From contig CM041465.1 of the NCBI GenBank assembly GCA_023213395.1, positions 74,717,741 through 74,781,740 on the forward strand: a DNA stretch of 64,000 nt. Reading direction: 5' to 3'. This document shows positions 41,194 through 56,175 of this stretch, in pieces; within the stretch, counting starts at the first letter, position 1; each line of letters starts with the position of its first letter. This DNA is from Cycas panzhihuaensis (Eukaryota > Cycadophyta). The notes beneath the pieces were generated by a model that had not been told where the DNA came from, searched no databases, and worked only from the letters and a program-made list of their open reading frames with translations. A program made the translations under genes and the position numbers.

Positions 41194-41638
41194 TGTTATG
41201 TACTTGATTCCCTTTCAATACATCTACCTTCCTCCTCTCTCTCTTTGATGTATCTTCTTCTCCTTCTTTATCTTCACTAGTCTCTTATTATAATTGTCCC
41301 ACATGCATTAGTTAAGTCTCCTTCTTTATCTTCACTAGTCTCTTATTATAATTCTCCCACATGCATTAGTCAAGTCTCCTTCTTTATCTTCACTAGTCTC
41401 TTATTATAATTATCCCATAAGCATTAGTGAAGAGGGATGAGCAACCATAGTAGCCTTATATACATATACTCTCCACTCTTATAAAGGCCATCTTTGAGCA
41501 TTAAGATATTGTTTATTGGAGGTTTCCCTCTTGAAGTGGCCTAACAATATAAAGTGATATTGTGTTTGTGTAATTTTCTTGAAGAGAATTTAACTTTCAT
41601 TGGAGGATTTGGCAATTGTTAGAGTAAAGTCCATTCCA
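41194..41638 (+). repeat. 3' LTR of element F
   Basis: 445 bp with three copies of the 58-bp unit (41260, 41318, 41376). Ends ATTCCA followed by CAAAA. Confidence 0.88.
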
Positions 41639-41643
41639 CAAAA

Positions 41644-44159
41644 GATTCCTAATAATGAGAAGTATTTATCCTTAGGAGAGGACAAACTTGTATACCAGGG
41701 ATTCTAATCCCTACGTGATTAAGCAAGTCTTAAATAAAGGGATAAAATCTACCCTAGGGGGACCAAACAAGAGAATCTATACCTATATGCAATTCAAGAT
41801 TGAATGCTAACAACAATTATGTATGTAACACAATAATTAAATCATGCATAAATGGATGTAATTCCTTTCCTTTCTTTTGTTTGTCTTCCTTAAAGGGATT
41901 ATAAAGGAAAGAAACTAAGCACATAAGTGAAAAAGGATTCTAAGTTCTTTCATTACACTTATGGTTATCTGAGTTGCTATTCTTTCATTTCTTTTTTAAT
42001 CTTTTATGACCTACTTAGTAGAAAAAGAAAGAATATAATAATCTACAAAATATGCAATCATAAATTTTAATTTCAAATCAAACATTCACTTCTTATCTTT
42101 CCTTTTTACGAGTAAACAAGGAAGAGAGATTAATCTATAATTCAATAAGAAACATAAGTGAGAACTCATTACCTTTTCTTTTCTTTCTATTTTATTTTTG
42201 TGTAAACTTAAGGATGAAAAAGAAATTTGCCAAAAGATGAAGATAAGATAAGTACCTTACCATAGGGCTATAAAACAATAGTTTCATCCTCTTTTGATTA
42301 ACACCATTTTAGAGTGAAGTCATTTGATCAAACAAGCAACATAATTTGATATCAAAATCATCCATTTTTGAAAGAAGAACTCTGAATCCAACCTTGGAAA
42401 TATATCAAAATTTTAATAATATTTCTACTGTACATGAGGAATTTTGATAGCAAATGAATACATAAAGTTGTCCAAAACTCTATGGAAGAGAGTAAGGACA
42501 CTCAACTAATAACAAGTCACCTTTCTTGTCATTCATCTCTTTACAAAGAATTGACTTGATTTATTTAACCCTTTATTGGGACTAGCTTCTTTGTAAATTA
42601 TGAGTAGGAATAAGAAAAGGGTAAAAAAAATGATTTAGATTAATGGTAGTTAATATTATAGATTGAAACTAGTTTAATCCCACAAAATGACCCCTTTTAG
42701 TGTTTCTAATAATGAAAAATAAGATGGAGATTGAAATCGTTTTGATCCCCAAGTCATATCACTCAATAAACCAAAATAAATAAACAAGCTCTAATAAAAA
42801 AGAATAGAAATAACAATAAAAAACTCCTTAAAAAAAAAAAAACTTTCAAATTGAACTAAAGAAAACTACTCTAATTGATAAAATAAGCATTGAATTAGAG
42901 AAAAAAGGTACTTCAAACTTGGTGAAAATGTATGTAATGTGTCTTTGATTAATGCCATGTTCCTATCCAACATGTTCTAGAAGGAGCTCCAAACACCATA
43001 AGAATTAGAAACTTGGTAGTGGGGGAGAATAGATGTTATGGGGGAGAATATAGTGTCAAAAAGAGTAGTGGAAACTAAGAGAAGATGCCCCAACAAGTGG
43101 GTGGAGGGTGAGTTTGAGAACTAAGAAATAATTGAGCTAAAAATGGATCTCCAATCTTTCTAATAGATTTCATAAACTTCTAAGAAGGTGACTTATAATC
43201 CACTTTAAACAGTAATAGTTCACTAACAAGGAGTGTTGGAAAAAATTTGGAAGTACTTTGTTACGCTAATAACTCTCCTCTTTCCTCTAAAAATGCATAA
43301 GGATTTATAGAAGAAGAGAGGGAGGAGGATAGTTAAGAAAACCATGGTTTTTGCCCATAGTTTAATTGAATTTTCTTGATTAAATCTTACATGGAGGAAG
43401 GTAAGACAATCATGGATTAGTCAGGGAAAGTGGGATGATGCCATGCTATGAATTTGACTAGACATTAGATTAAAATAGGTGAGAAAATTATGTTATGTTT
43501 CTTAATTTATAGATATAACAATAAAAAATATGATAGATAACTAAAAAGAGGATAATATAAATAAAATGTAAAATATTACAAGTTGTCATGTTTTATTTGT
43601 ATTGTCATATTCTTGATTTATAAAAAATGCACTAAAATAGGGATGCTAGAAAACATAGAAGTAAAGAATAGAAATTGATAAAACTAACTTGTTGGGCCCT
43701 CTAAAAGTAGTAATGGATTTAATGAAGACTAGATTACAATAATAAAACATTAAAAAGTGGTAGACATGAGACTAAAATGGATCATAATTCTTGATAGTAT
43801 TGAAAAAGAAATGATCAAGAAGAAAAGACTTGGAGAAATTTACTAATTATGTTAAATAAGAGCATTAAATCATATCATAGTATCGATGATTGATAAATAA
43901 AGATTATCACAATCATATACATTCAATTATCTAATTGGTAATCCTTCAACTCTCATTACTTAAAACAAAGTGATGAATATATAATCATGTCCCAACTAAA
44001 GCTTTTCAAATCAAACAATCAACTAAAGTAAATCCGAGAACCAAAATGTTAACCAAGTGATATCTATTAAATAAACATAAAATATAACTAGTAAATAACT
44101 TGAGCAAACAAATCAAGATATAAACCTAACCACACTAAAAGGGCTAGTTACAATGAATC
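41644..44159. other. Intergenic AT-rich sequence, no gene seen
   Basis: Stops are dense in all frames. Contains an A13 run near 42829-42841 and two close copies of ATGGGGGAGAATA-like text near 43020-43050. No domain or element boundary recognised. Confidence 0.4.
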
Positions 44160-45270
44160 AACCTTTTACACCACCACCTCCTCCTCCTACTGGGGGCACA
44201 ATAACTAGTTAGTAAACCTAACCTTATCTATCACCTTCCCCATATGGTGAGCTCTTATCACTATATAGAGGACTCCCTCTACCTTGTGAGGGGCTTCCTC
44301 TAGCCCCATTCTTCCCTCCTCAATTGGTACCATCCTCCCTGGCTAAAGCCTAAGTGATCCCCATATAAGGAATTGTTATCAAGTCATTATATGCCATAGT
44401 ATCTAAAGTAGGCACCCCTACATATCTCCCCATAAATCTCTCTAGGTTGTCTCCTCATTGACCACATGACTTATTTATTGATTGTTGACTCCATCCCTCT
44501 CAAATCTCCCATGACCATTTAGGATCGTATTATACTCAAGTGATTAAATAACCATGCCTAAAGGATAGAACAATATGAAAAAACCTCCTTTGCCTCATTA
44601 TCTAATGGTCATAAGCTACTCCCTTATGAATCATAAAATCAACAAGGGCCAATTATACCTCACCCCTCTCTAACATTGCTGTATCACTAAGAACCATCTG
44701 CTTGAAATACCTAAATAGTTTTATTAATCAACTATCTAAAACATAATAGTGAGGGTCAAGACCCTCTGCCTTAGTAGTATCTCATCAACACTCTAGATTA
44801 CCTAAAGTTTCATTTTATTATAGACCTAATAATCTATCCTACCTACTAGATACAAACACTCCTATCCATAGGCCCCATTTACTAGCATGAGGGTAATCCT
44901 CACTCTCTATCCCTATATAAAAACACCAAGAATCCATCTAATATAGTATATTGTAATCTACAGAAGACTTATAGACTAAGACCTAAATACATGTACCTAT
45001 GGTACCCAATAATTACCCAGATTAGTAAGAAATATAATGTCCATAGCTAGTGTGCTACCTAAGTAGACCCTAAGTAGTCAATATTTTTGTAGCATGGGCC
45101 AACTACCATCTACTAAAGCATTATAAATCTCTTTAAGAAGTCATCCATCATTATCTCATGATCATATATGGCAGACTCTTTACATCATCTAATACCTAAA
45201 GCATTGGTCAGCCCTAGTATAATGCCTCTAATTTACCTTCTACTTTTATTATATAATTAATCCCTAACCT
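44160..45270 (-). pseudogene. Possible decayed retroelement gag C-terminus
   Basis: On the minus strand near 44220-44310 the text NGARGSPSQGRGSPLY, then SSPYGEGDR, resembles the Gly/Ser/Pro-rich end of the gag at 59830-59940 (GQGRGSRLPIYG, HPYG). Upstream text is too broken to place. Similarity of composition alone could produce this, so the call is tentative. Confidence 0.25.
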
Positions 45271-46688
45271 TGAAAACCTTATTAAGATAAAATATCATAT
45301 TTTTCTCTTAAAATTATAATTTTGATAGGGTCATACTGTCAAAATTTAAATGACCTCAAACTCTTGATAATCTTGTTATGAAATTTGATGGTGCAGTCAA
45401 AATTTTGATGACACCACCAAATTTTTTGATGGTATGTTAGAAATTTAACATGGCCCCTTAAATTTTGATAGGTTAGTCCTGTCAAAATATGGAAAAAATT
45501 ATAAAACTACAAATAAAAAATAAATCAAAGATTTTTAATAACTGGAAATCACTTTGTGACCTCATTAAACATCATTGCTCTTAATTTGTAAAATATAAAG
45601 GTCAATTTGCTTCGTATTTAACCAATTTGGATGATTTCCAACATTGAAATTTCCTTTTTCTAACCCCCATTCTATTTTTGATAGAAAAAAGACCATTAAA
45701 ATTCACCGAATATAATCTTTATGGATCCATGATCTTGATAGATTTAAAACACAATTGTTTTCTCATTAAACAAACTACTAGTCATCCTATAGTGACTAAA
45801 CCTCCATCATGGGTGGTTGTTTTCTCCCAAATTATTTTGGCGAAAATGAATGGGATTCTCCCCTTTTAATATTTTTTCTTCATTTTTTAATCACATACAT
45901 GTTTGAACTCTATTTCTTATGTTGTTTCTTTTATTTGATCTATTTTTCTTTTGTGTTTGATGGTATTGTGTAAGATGTCTTATTTCTTTACTTTAATCTA
46001 GCAATTTAGTGGAATTTTATAGGGACTTTTCACCCCATAGTTACTAGCCTCCCACTTTTTTAATAAAATTATCACAACCTAGTCATTATCTAATCATTTT
46101 ATTACCCCTCATCTTAGTTTCACTCTTTTTGGTTTATTGACATATTCCGCCTTATTCTACACATATTTGTTGTAATTTATAAGGATTAATTTTGCATTTG
46201 CCTCACTTCTAATTAAATTCTAATAACTTAGTTATGGCATAGTTTGACCTCTAGTCCCCTTCCCCCCCAACCCTACCACTCTATTATTATTTTTGTACTA
46301 TTATCTATATTATTATTCTATTATCGATCATACTCGTGTCGTTTTCATAAAGTATACAAGTTTATAGTTCCTTCTTATATCCCTAGGTTAGTTAGGGATC
46401 ATACAATCCATTTCTTCCATCATAGTCATCGGAGTGAATAGGGCATTTGCTTCAACACACCCCTTTCCTTAATAATCACTATCATAGACCACCACCTCAA
46501 TACATGGGGTAGCTCGCATGATGGTCTCATCCCCATGTATCGCTTGGTAGTTTAGTTGTAGGTTGTTCGGTTCATTTAGCAATTTTGGATCTTAGTTATA
46601 GACCACTAATTCCCTCCAATAATTAAATCTTATTTAACACTATGACATATATTCAAATTTAAAGTATGAAGGAAGAAAGTAAAGTGAA
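45271..46688. other. Intergenic sequence with local imperfect repeats
   Basis: No gene seen. At 45310-45480 variants of AAATTTTGATGG and GTCAAAATTT recur several times in both orientations. Two short open stretches (45678-45869, 46244-46441) have no recognisable content. Confidence 0.4.
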
Positions 46689-46693
46689 GTGTT

Positions 46694-47019
46694 TGAAGGT
46701 TTGAATCAAGGAGGCAGAATGGAGCAAGACATCAAGTAATCAATTCATTATAGCATAAATATAATAATCTTTGTATTCAATCCATCTTTGAGAGAGTATT
46801 ACAAAATGTCCATTAAGGAGGTGGTGTTGATGAACACCAGTGTTTACAACCCCATAGCATAAATATTTGGGAGGAGGGCATGAGCCCTCCTCAACCTTGA
46901 ATTAAAATTATATTAAAATAATACAAAGCATAAAATAAACAAACTTAACTTACTGTTAACTTACCCTTAAGCTGTGTGGACCTAAGGTGGGGATTAGGAG
47001 ATGAGCATTAATCCCAATA
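46694..47019 (-). repeat. 3' LTR of element G
   Basis: Plus-strand ends TGAAGGTTTGAATC and ATTAATCCCAATA (TG on the other strand mutated to TA). Homologous to 50226-50551. Confidence 0.9.
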
Positions 47020-47750
47020 TACTCCCTTTTAATGGTTATCACATATGTCTTTGACTTTTCTTTGAATTTTTGGTACATGTACTTAAGGAAATCTTTGAGA
47101 GAGTGATTGAACACATGTCCTTTAGCTTTGTCTTTATCATCCTTGATGTGATCATTAACCTACATCATTATCCTTGCAAAGTAGTTTCCTTCAACATAGT
47201 ATGGTTCAAGTGATCTCCAAGTAGGAGTGGCTTGCTTCGAATGGAGAAGAGTGGCTTCATCTTTTACTTTATCTTCTTGATCCTTTGTCTTATAAGAATT
47301 AATCAAATCATAGTTACATACAACATTGTCAAGTGCAACAATGTGATCATCCATTTTATTTAAGTCATCAACATTAGCCTTTTCAACATAAAATACCTAC
47401 TTTATCATATGTCTCATATGTACAACATCATCAACATGGTTAAATTCATTCAAATTTAAGGTTTCTTTCCCATAAATTGATTCTAGAGTATTCTAAATAG
47501 ATTTGGATGTAGTTAACTTGCTAATATTAATGAATACATAATCATTTATTGTATTAAAGATTAACGCTATGACTTCATTATCCTTTCTTAAGTTCTTTTT
47601 TTTTTAATTTTGTCCATCTTTTAGGTAACCATATTCAACAAATTTCTAAAGGTTATTTTCACTAAGATGTGTTTTTAACAAGCCTTTCCAAATGTGAAAA
47701 TTAGTCCCATCAAATGTGGGAATTAACATATCATCTAGATAAGTTGCCAT
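47020..47750 (-). pseudogene. Element G gag (copia UBN2 type)
   Basis: ATG at 47750 begins MATYLDDMLIPTFDGTNFHI, then W-K-x-LL-K-T-H. Then VIALIFNTINDYVFINISKL, TTSKSI, a stop, NTLESIYGKE, which is the copia-type gag fold (FxGxNFxxWK at the start; I-W-x-x-L-E-x-x-Y-G). An open 65-codon piece lies at 47160-47354 (MDDHIVALDNVVCNYDLINS). Two stops replace Trp or Gln, and an A-rich run near 47590 may shift the frame. The coding part ends against the LTR. Confidence 0.75.
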
Positions 47751-47998
47751 TTATAAAACTTTTAGTTCATGAACTTAAATGAATAGATGGATGCCTTTAA
47801 TAAATGAATAATATAAAGTAGGTAATAAATATTTTTCAACAAATTCCAACATAAATCCCTTAATTAATGTAGGTAAGTAATGAGATAAAATGCATATCCT
47901 CTTAAGATAAATGCTTTCCTTTAGGATGGAACTAAATCAATTAATGATTTTATGTAAACCTTAAAAGTAAAGGGATAAAGTGAGCTAAAGATAATTTG

Positions 47999-50208
<2,210 letters not shown>

Positions 50209-50224
50209 CTGGCTCTGATACCAA
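50209..50224 (-). promoter_or_regulatory. tRNA-iMet primer binding site of element G
   Basis: Minus strand reads TGGTATCAGAGCCAGG adjacent to the 5' LTR, the longest intact primer site in the window. Confidence 0.88.
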
Positions 50225-50225
50225 A

Positions 50226-50551
50226 TGAAGGTTTGAATCAAGGAGACAGAGCAAAGCAGTACATCAAGTAATTAATCCATTATATCATGAACACAATAAT
50301 CTTTGTATTCAATCCATCTTTAAGAGAGTATTACAAAATGTCTATTAAAGAGGTGGTGTTGATGAACACATGGGTTTACAACCCCATACTATAAATATTC
50401 AGGAGGAGAGTAGGGGCCCTCCTCAACCTTAAATTCAAATTATATTAAAATAATACAACACATAAAGTAAACAAACTTAACTTATTATTAACTTCCCCTT
50501 AAGCTGTGTGCACCTAAGGTGAGGGTTAGGTGATGAGTATTAACCCTAGCA
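50226..50551 (-). repeat. 5' LTR of element G
   Basis: Plus-strand ends TGAAGGTTTGAATC and ATTAACCCTAGCA, followed by GTGTT. Confidence 0.9.
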
Positions 50552-50556
50552 GTGTT

Positions 50557-51650
50557 AATATTCTCTTTAAAAACAATATTTTAGTATTAGGAATAGGTTG
50601 AATGGTGACCTTATTCCCAACTATTATTTGGTAGTTTGGATCCAAATTATTTTCAATCCTTAGGACCTTTAAATTTGACCTTGTAGCCTAATGTAGCTCT
50701 CAATTGAATCAAAACCTATTGTGGTTATCGACTCTGATCTTTGTACCACTTATGAATGCTCTTGTTCTCTTATGGTTTCACTTAAACATATTTCTCGTTA
50801 ACAGTTTCCTACCATCCTCTATTTGTTTAATAGTTCCTTGATCAAACTTCCACAAGTTGTGACCATGTTGGAATTCTTCATTCATAAAAATGAGGGAAGT
50901 TAGGGAAACGTTAGGTATTTCATTGATACCTATATTATTTATTCTTCTCTCAATCAAGTCATTATAAGTGCAAGGCTTTTTTTTATTCTTGTCTCCCCTG
51001 TACTACAAACAACCTATATGAGTATGTCACTATTATAGGGGCTCTTTTAGATGCCACCCACGCCTATCTCTCTTATATTGTCCTTTGTATGGATTTCCTC
51101 ATAGTTACTTATCAGTTAACTAGCATATGCTAAACCCTTAGCCCTTAACTTTGTGTGTTTGTTAACTTAGCTAGGTCTCTTTTAGCATGCTTTGTTCACA
51201 TTCAAATATGCCATGTTCCTAGAGCCCAAAAGTTTGAGGCTGATGGTCTTATTCATCATATCCTAGCTTAGTATTTGTAGCTACATCTTGTTGATAACTT
51301 TTAATATGTTATGACTCTTTGATCATTGAGCTTCAACTGCCAAAGGGGTAAATGATTCCCTAAATATTGGCCTTCTTAATACTCAAGTATGAATTCCTCT
51401 TCATTTTTCTTTGGTCATTATGATTTTCTTATTGAGATATTGTTGTATGCTAAGACCACCTTTTTTAGGACACTTATTATTGGAATTAAACATGCATTAA
51501 ATCAAAGGATTTTTTCTTATAATATTGGCAACCTTCATGTACTTTATCTTAGTATATTATTTAATTTAGCTTTTCAAATTATTGCTTATTTTAACTCCTT
51601 ATTTTATTTGATTTTTTAGATTTTAATGGGTTTGATCTACCACCATTATA
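50557..51650. other. Unassigned sequence between elements G and H
   Basis: Plus-strand reading shows long but broken open stretches, for example MNSSSFFFGHYDFLIEILLY at 51389. I recognise no family. Before element G inserted it was continuous with the sequence left of 46694. Confidence 0.35.
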
Positions 51651-52019
51651 CTTGTTAGAATTGCATAATGGAATGTGTTTGAGTAATTATATTTAAGATT
51701 GTAAAAGTAAAGCCATATTATATACATAGGATGAACAACAGGTTTGGACAAGTGGAAAATCCATTTAGAGGATAAAACATCACCTTAGAAAATAATAGAT
51801 AATATTATCAAAATGTATACTATATAATTAACATATCTAGCCCTATTCTCCTTATTTTTTTAGGAGTGAAAATAGGACACTTTAAATAGGTTGAGATGAG
51901 AAACTACCTAATCAACTATTTTTTTAATTAATACATTATATAAGATAACTTTTTATTAAATGAAATGCACATTAGATTAAAAGACATAAGATAACATTAG
52001 TTGCTAACATCCCCATTTA

Positions 52020-53500
52020 ATCATATCTTATGTATAAAGAAAGATGATGAAAAATTCATCATGTTGATCCTTCTTTGATGAAGACTTCATCAATCTTGAT
52101 TAGTTAATGCAACTTATCAAACTTAGCCTATGTAAGTAGCTTAGTTAAGATATATGTAGCTTAAATATTTGTAGGAACTTTCAAATAAAATGTTGATGTA
52201 ATTTAATATACTTTATTCTAGAATGAGCAGTAAGATTAGTAGCAATTGAAATAACACTTTGATTACCAACATTTAATTTTATAAAAGGTTAAGAAGAATG
52301 AATTTCATTGAATAAAGACTAAATCTATAGTACTTCTTTACTTGCTTCAATGAGAGCTCTATAATTAACTTTAGTTGTAGAAAGTGCTAATGAGTGAATC
52401 TTTTTACTTGACTAGTTTATTAGAGAAGAGTCTAGAAAAAAAAGTACCTAATTACAAATTTCCTTTCATTAGTATCTATTTCCCAATCAGAATCTATATA
52501 ACCAGTTATCTCAAGATAATCATAAGATTATTTATAGGTTAAACCAAATGGGTTATACCTTTAAGGTAGTTTAAAACTTTTTGGCTACTTTTTAATGTGA
52601 TTTGTATGGTTATTGCATGAATTTGGAATACAAAACTACAGAGTAAGAAATATTAAGACGTGTGTATAATATAATTTAAACTATCAATCAATTATCAATA
52701 TAGGGTTGGAGCAATTAGTGATGTAGTGTAGTTAATAGTCAACTTGGTTATGAACTGTATAGGGGTTGGGGTAGGTTTGCAATCTTCTATATTAAATCTT
52801 TTAAGAAGGTCTAAAATATATTCAGGTTAAAAAATAATAATTTTAGTTTCATTTTAAAAGACTTGAAGTCCTAAGAAGTAATATAGTAAACCTAGGTTTG
52901 TTATTTTAAATTGAGACATTAAGTTAGATTTTAAATTTAAAATATCAGAAGTGGAAGGTCTAGTGATTATAATGTCATCTACATAAAAAATTAAGAAGGT
53001 AATATCATTATTATCTTTCTTAAAGTAGAGATTAGGATGAGTAATATATTTAGTAAAACCATTATTTAAAATATATTGATCAATTTTATTGTACCAAGCC
53101 CTAGGGGCTTATTTAAGTCCATATAAAGATTATTTTAGTTTACAAATTAAACTAGGATATAAAATAAAACCTTGAGGTTGTTTCATATAAATTTCTTCTT
53201 CTAAGTTGCCATTTAAAAAAGTGCTTTTAGCATACATTTGATGTATTTTCTAACTAAATTTAGCTTTAAGTGATATAATAATTTTAATAGTGTTCATTTT
53301 AGTTACTGGAGAAAATGTTTTATTATAGTCTATACCATCAACTTGAAAAAAATACTTTTAGCAACTAAATATATTTTATGTTTTTTAATAGCCCATTGAA
53401 AATTATATTTTGTATAATAGACCTACATACAGTCTACCAAATTTTTCCTTGAAGGAAGATGAACTAAGTACCAAGTGTTGTTTTAATAAGAGCATCAAAT
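52020..53500 (-). pseudogene. Element H reverse transcriptase and RNase H
   Basis: Readable: NLEEEIYMKQPQGFISYPSL, ICKLK, a stop, SLYGLK, a stop, APRAWYNKID, then FLIFYVDDIIITRPSTSD with an intact YVDD box, FKITNLGLLYYFLGLQV, and RNase H-like text to about 52040 (KIHSLALSTTKVNYRALIEA). Canonical copia text with TAG stops at Gln (LKQSLYGLKQAPRAW in the family). Confidence 0.9.
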
Positions 53501-53796
53501 TTATTATTTATTGCTTATTGCCAAACTAGATTTTGATTAGCTTCTTTAAATGAATTTGGATCAATTTGAATATTATCTTTGCCATAAGAGTAAAGTTAAC
53601 TTATTATTTTTGAGATCTAGTTTTCTTAGAATTATAAGGATTACCATCATCTTTTCTAATCAGACATGGTTTTCTTAACCCATTTAGGTTGGTTCTGATG
53701 TGTGATGGTTATTTTCTTAGTTTTATTAGGTTATGTTAAAGTCTAGTTTTGAACTTATTTCTCTAAATTTATCATGTATTCATTATTATTTTTAGT

Positions 53797-54720
53797 TTAT
53801 TCATTATTTAGTTTAGGTACAAAGTTATTTATGAGATTATCTTCAATAAGTAAAGATATTTGGTTGGGATTAGAATTTGATGAAGATCCTTCTTCATCAA
53901 ACTCAATGTTATGTCTAATAGATATAACATGCATTATTGGGTCAAATAAACAACAAACTTTTCTTTCTTCACTATATCCCATAAGAAGACACTTAGAGCT
54001 TTTAGGATCAAATTTTAAGATATCATTACACATGCAATACTTCCAAAGATTTTAAGATGTTTAATGATCAATTTTCTTCTAGATCATTTTTCTTTAGGTG
54101 TTATATTATGTAAGGATTTGGTTGGTAATCTATTTACCAAATAATTAGAGAAATTTATGGATTTTACCCAAAGTTTTAAATCTAAGATTTTTGAACATAA
54201 CATGAATTTGACTATTTTAATTAGAGTTCTATTTTTTTTTCAGCCACCTCATTTTGTTGTTGAGTATAGACGACTGTATATTGAAGTTTAATACCATTTT
54301 TCTGTAGTAAGTATTGAATTCTTTACTCATATACTCTTTATCATTATCTATTCTTAGAATTTTAATTTTATAGTTAGATTTATTTTCTACTAATACTTTG
54401 AATTCTAAGAAAGTATTAAAATTTTCACTATATTTTTTGAGAATATACACCTAATACTTTCTTGAATAATTTGTAATAAAGGTTGTAAAGTAGCAACTAC
54501 TGGAATAAGAGTTTACTTGAAAAGGTCCATAAATATTTGAATGGATGAGTTCTAAGGGTATATTAATTCTAAAACTAGTTTTTTGTGGAAAAAAAATCCA
54601 TGTATTATTTGCATGTCATATAAGATTTACATACTCCATAGATGGTTTTAAGAGGAGGTAGTCTAACAACCATGTTATGTTAAGTTAGGAATCATAGTTT
54701 TTTATAACTTGTATGACCAA
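53797..54720 (-). pseudogene. Element H integrase
   Basis: 54229-54450 reads YILKKYSENFNTFLEFKVLV, ENKSNYKIKILRIDNDKEYM, SKEFNTYYRK, the copia integrase core (family LRSDNGxEY; here RIDNDKEY). 53797-54033 reads LKFDPKSSKCLLMGYSEERK, LFDPIMHVISIRHNIEFDE, the GKGY-like copia integrase C-terminal region. Confidence 0.88.
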
Positions 54721-55479
54721 AATGAGTATGCCAAATTTTATTGACTAGGTTTAATTGGGTAATAAAGGAAGTGAAGGTTTTCTATTTAGTAGAATGAGTT
54801 AGATCAAATAGACTATAGAGATTGATCTTATGATCAACAAGTCTAGAAGCAATGGCTGTGAATTTATTTAATAGTTGCTTAATGATAAACTTATCTTTTT
54901 AAAATTCAACAACAAGATCTTTATGAAAAATTTGATAAATAGATAGAAAATTAGGTAAAAGACTAGGGACATAAACAACATTATCACTTAAGCCATATTT
55001 TAAGGGAACATTGCTAGTTCCATCTACTTGGAGCTTGGAACCACTTTTAAAAGAAATTTCTTCTTTAGAATTGAGTCCTAGTTTGTAAGTAGATAATAGT
55101 TCTTATTTTCTTTTCATATAATGAGTAGCTTCAAAATCTAAAATCCAAGAAAGAGTTTGTATGGTTAGAGTAGAAAAGACTGATGTAGAAGTAGTTAAAG
55201 AATGATTTGGTTGAATACCTCCAGAAGCATTCCAAGTTTCATAAGTAATTCTATTTCTATATACATCAATGGTATGGCCTTTCTTATAATAGTAGGCATA
55301 GGTTAAGATAGAATTAGATTTAGAAAAGTTTTTATCTTGATAAAAGTTATTTTGTGTAGTTTGATTTTTGGAATTGGTGGGATTGAATTTTGGATGATTA
55401 CTAGGAATGGAATTCTTGTATGGTTTATTAGGTTTAAAAGCATTGTAATGTTTGGTAGTAATTTGAAAGTTTTGATATT

Positions 55480-56160
55480 TTGAGTTGGAGAAAAAAACCT
55501 ATGAGGGGTCTTTGAGTTCTTTTATTTAGATTAACATAGATTAATATTCAACTAACTTGTTTGTGAGTTCATAAAAGGAGATGACTAGATGACTATACTA
55601 TTGTCAAGTAGTTTTGTACTAATTAAAAGCTTTAGACATCTTATTAATGGTAAGACATATGAGTGTTTAGTCATCCTTGGTATGGGTAATAGTTGTGGTT
55701 ATGTCTTTTGCTTTAATAACTATTTTAATGCAATCACCAAGCTCAATGTTGATTGACTATAAGTGAGATAGAAATTCTTTAACTCTTAAAAAATCTTTAT
55801 ACTTTAGATCATATAGTTTCTATTCTAAAATGGATACTTGAGTGGTATCTATCTTCTTATACTTCTTTTAAAGTTTAGTCCAAATAGTGGAAAGCCTATC
55901 TATATCAATGAATTATCATATGATATTAGGAATGAGAGAGAGAGGTGAGGATGATGCTTAAGGCTCCATCAGAGTTCATTAGATATACCACATAGGCATT
56001 TAAGGTTTTGTTTGAAGGTGGTTTGAATTCTTTAGTAATGTATTTCCACAACTTTTGGTATTTAAGTATATTAGACGTTTTAAGATTTCAATCAACATAA
56101 TTTTGGTTGGTTAGAATTGAAATTTTAGTGGAGGGCATTGTCCCTAGCATGAGACCCATT
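55480..56160 (-). pseudogene. Element H gag
   Basis: Text such as SKDFLRVKEFLSHLQSINIE, LGDCIKIVIKAKDITTTITH and YKKGHTIDVYRN (a degraded CCHC knuckle near 55260-55310, just below this span) matches copia gag with the usual L-x-S-L-P helices. Stops are frequent. Confidence 0.6.
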
Positions 56161-56175
56161 TTGGAAAAGAGATCC

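Larger units (their letters stand above)
35405..41638 (+). mobile_element. Element F: degenerate Ty3/gypsy retrotransposon
   Basis: LTRs 35405-35793 and 41194-41638 begin TGTTATGTACTTGAT and end ATTCCA, flanked by CAAAA (35400-35404 and 41639-41643). A purine/G tract (GGTGGGGAGGGGGGGGG) precedes the 3' LTR. Gag, protease, RT, RNase H and integrase remnants lie between, all plus-strand and full of stops. No clear tRNA-iMet primer site follows the 5' LTR. LTR lengths differ because of an internal 58-bp tandem repeat (2 against 3 copies). Confidence 0.9.
51651..56175 (-). mobile_element. Element H: degenerate Ty1/copia retrotransposon
   Basis: The order on the minus strand from high to low coordinates is gag, integrase, RT, RNase H, the copia order. 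A purine tract and LTR start, AAATGGGGA then TGTTAGCAACTAATG, lie at about 52009-52018, marking the 3' LTR below 52009. I could not identify a matching 5' LTR or target duplication with confidence, so the outer limits are approximate. Confidence 0.75.

Noticed and set aside
41260-41433. Regular 58-bp units as a CRISPR-like array
   Set aside because: Units are tandem without spacers, lie inside an LTR, and the genome is eukaryotic.
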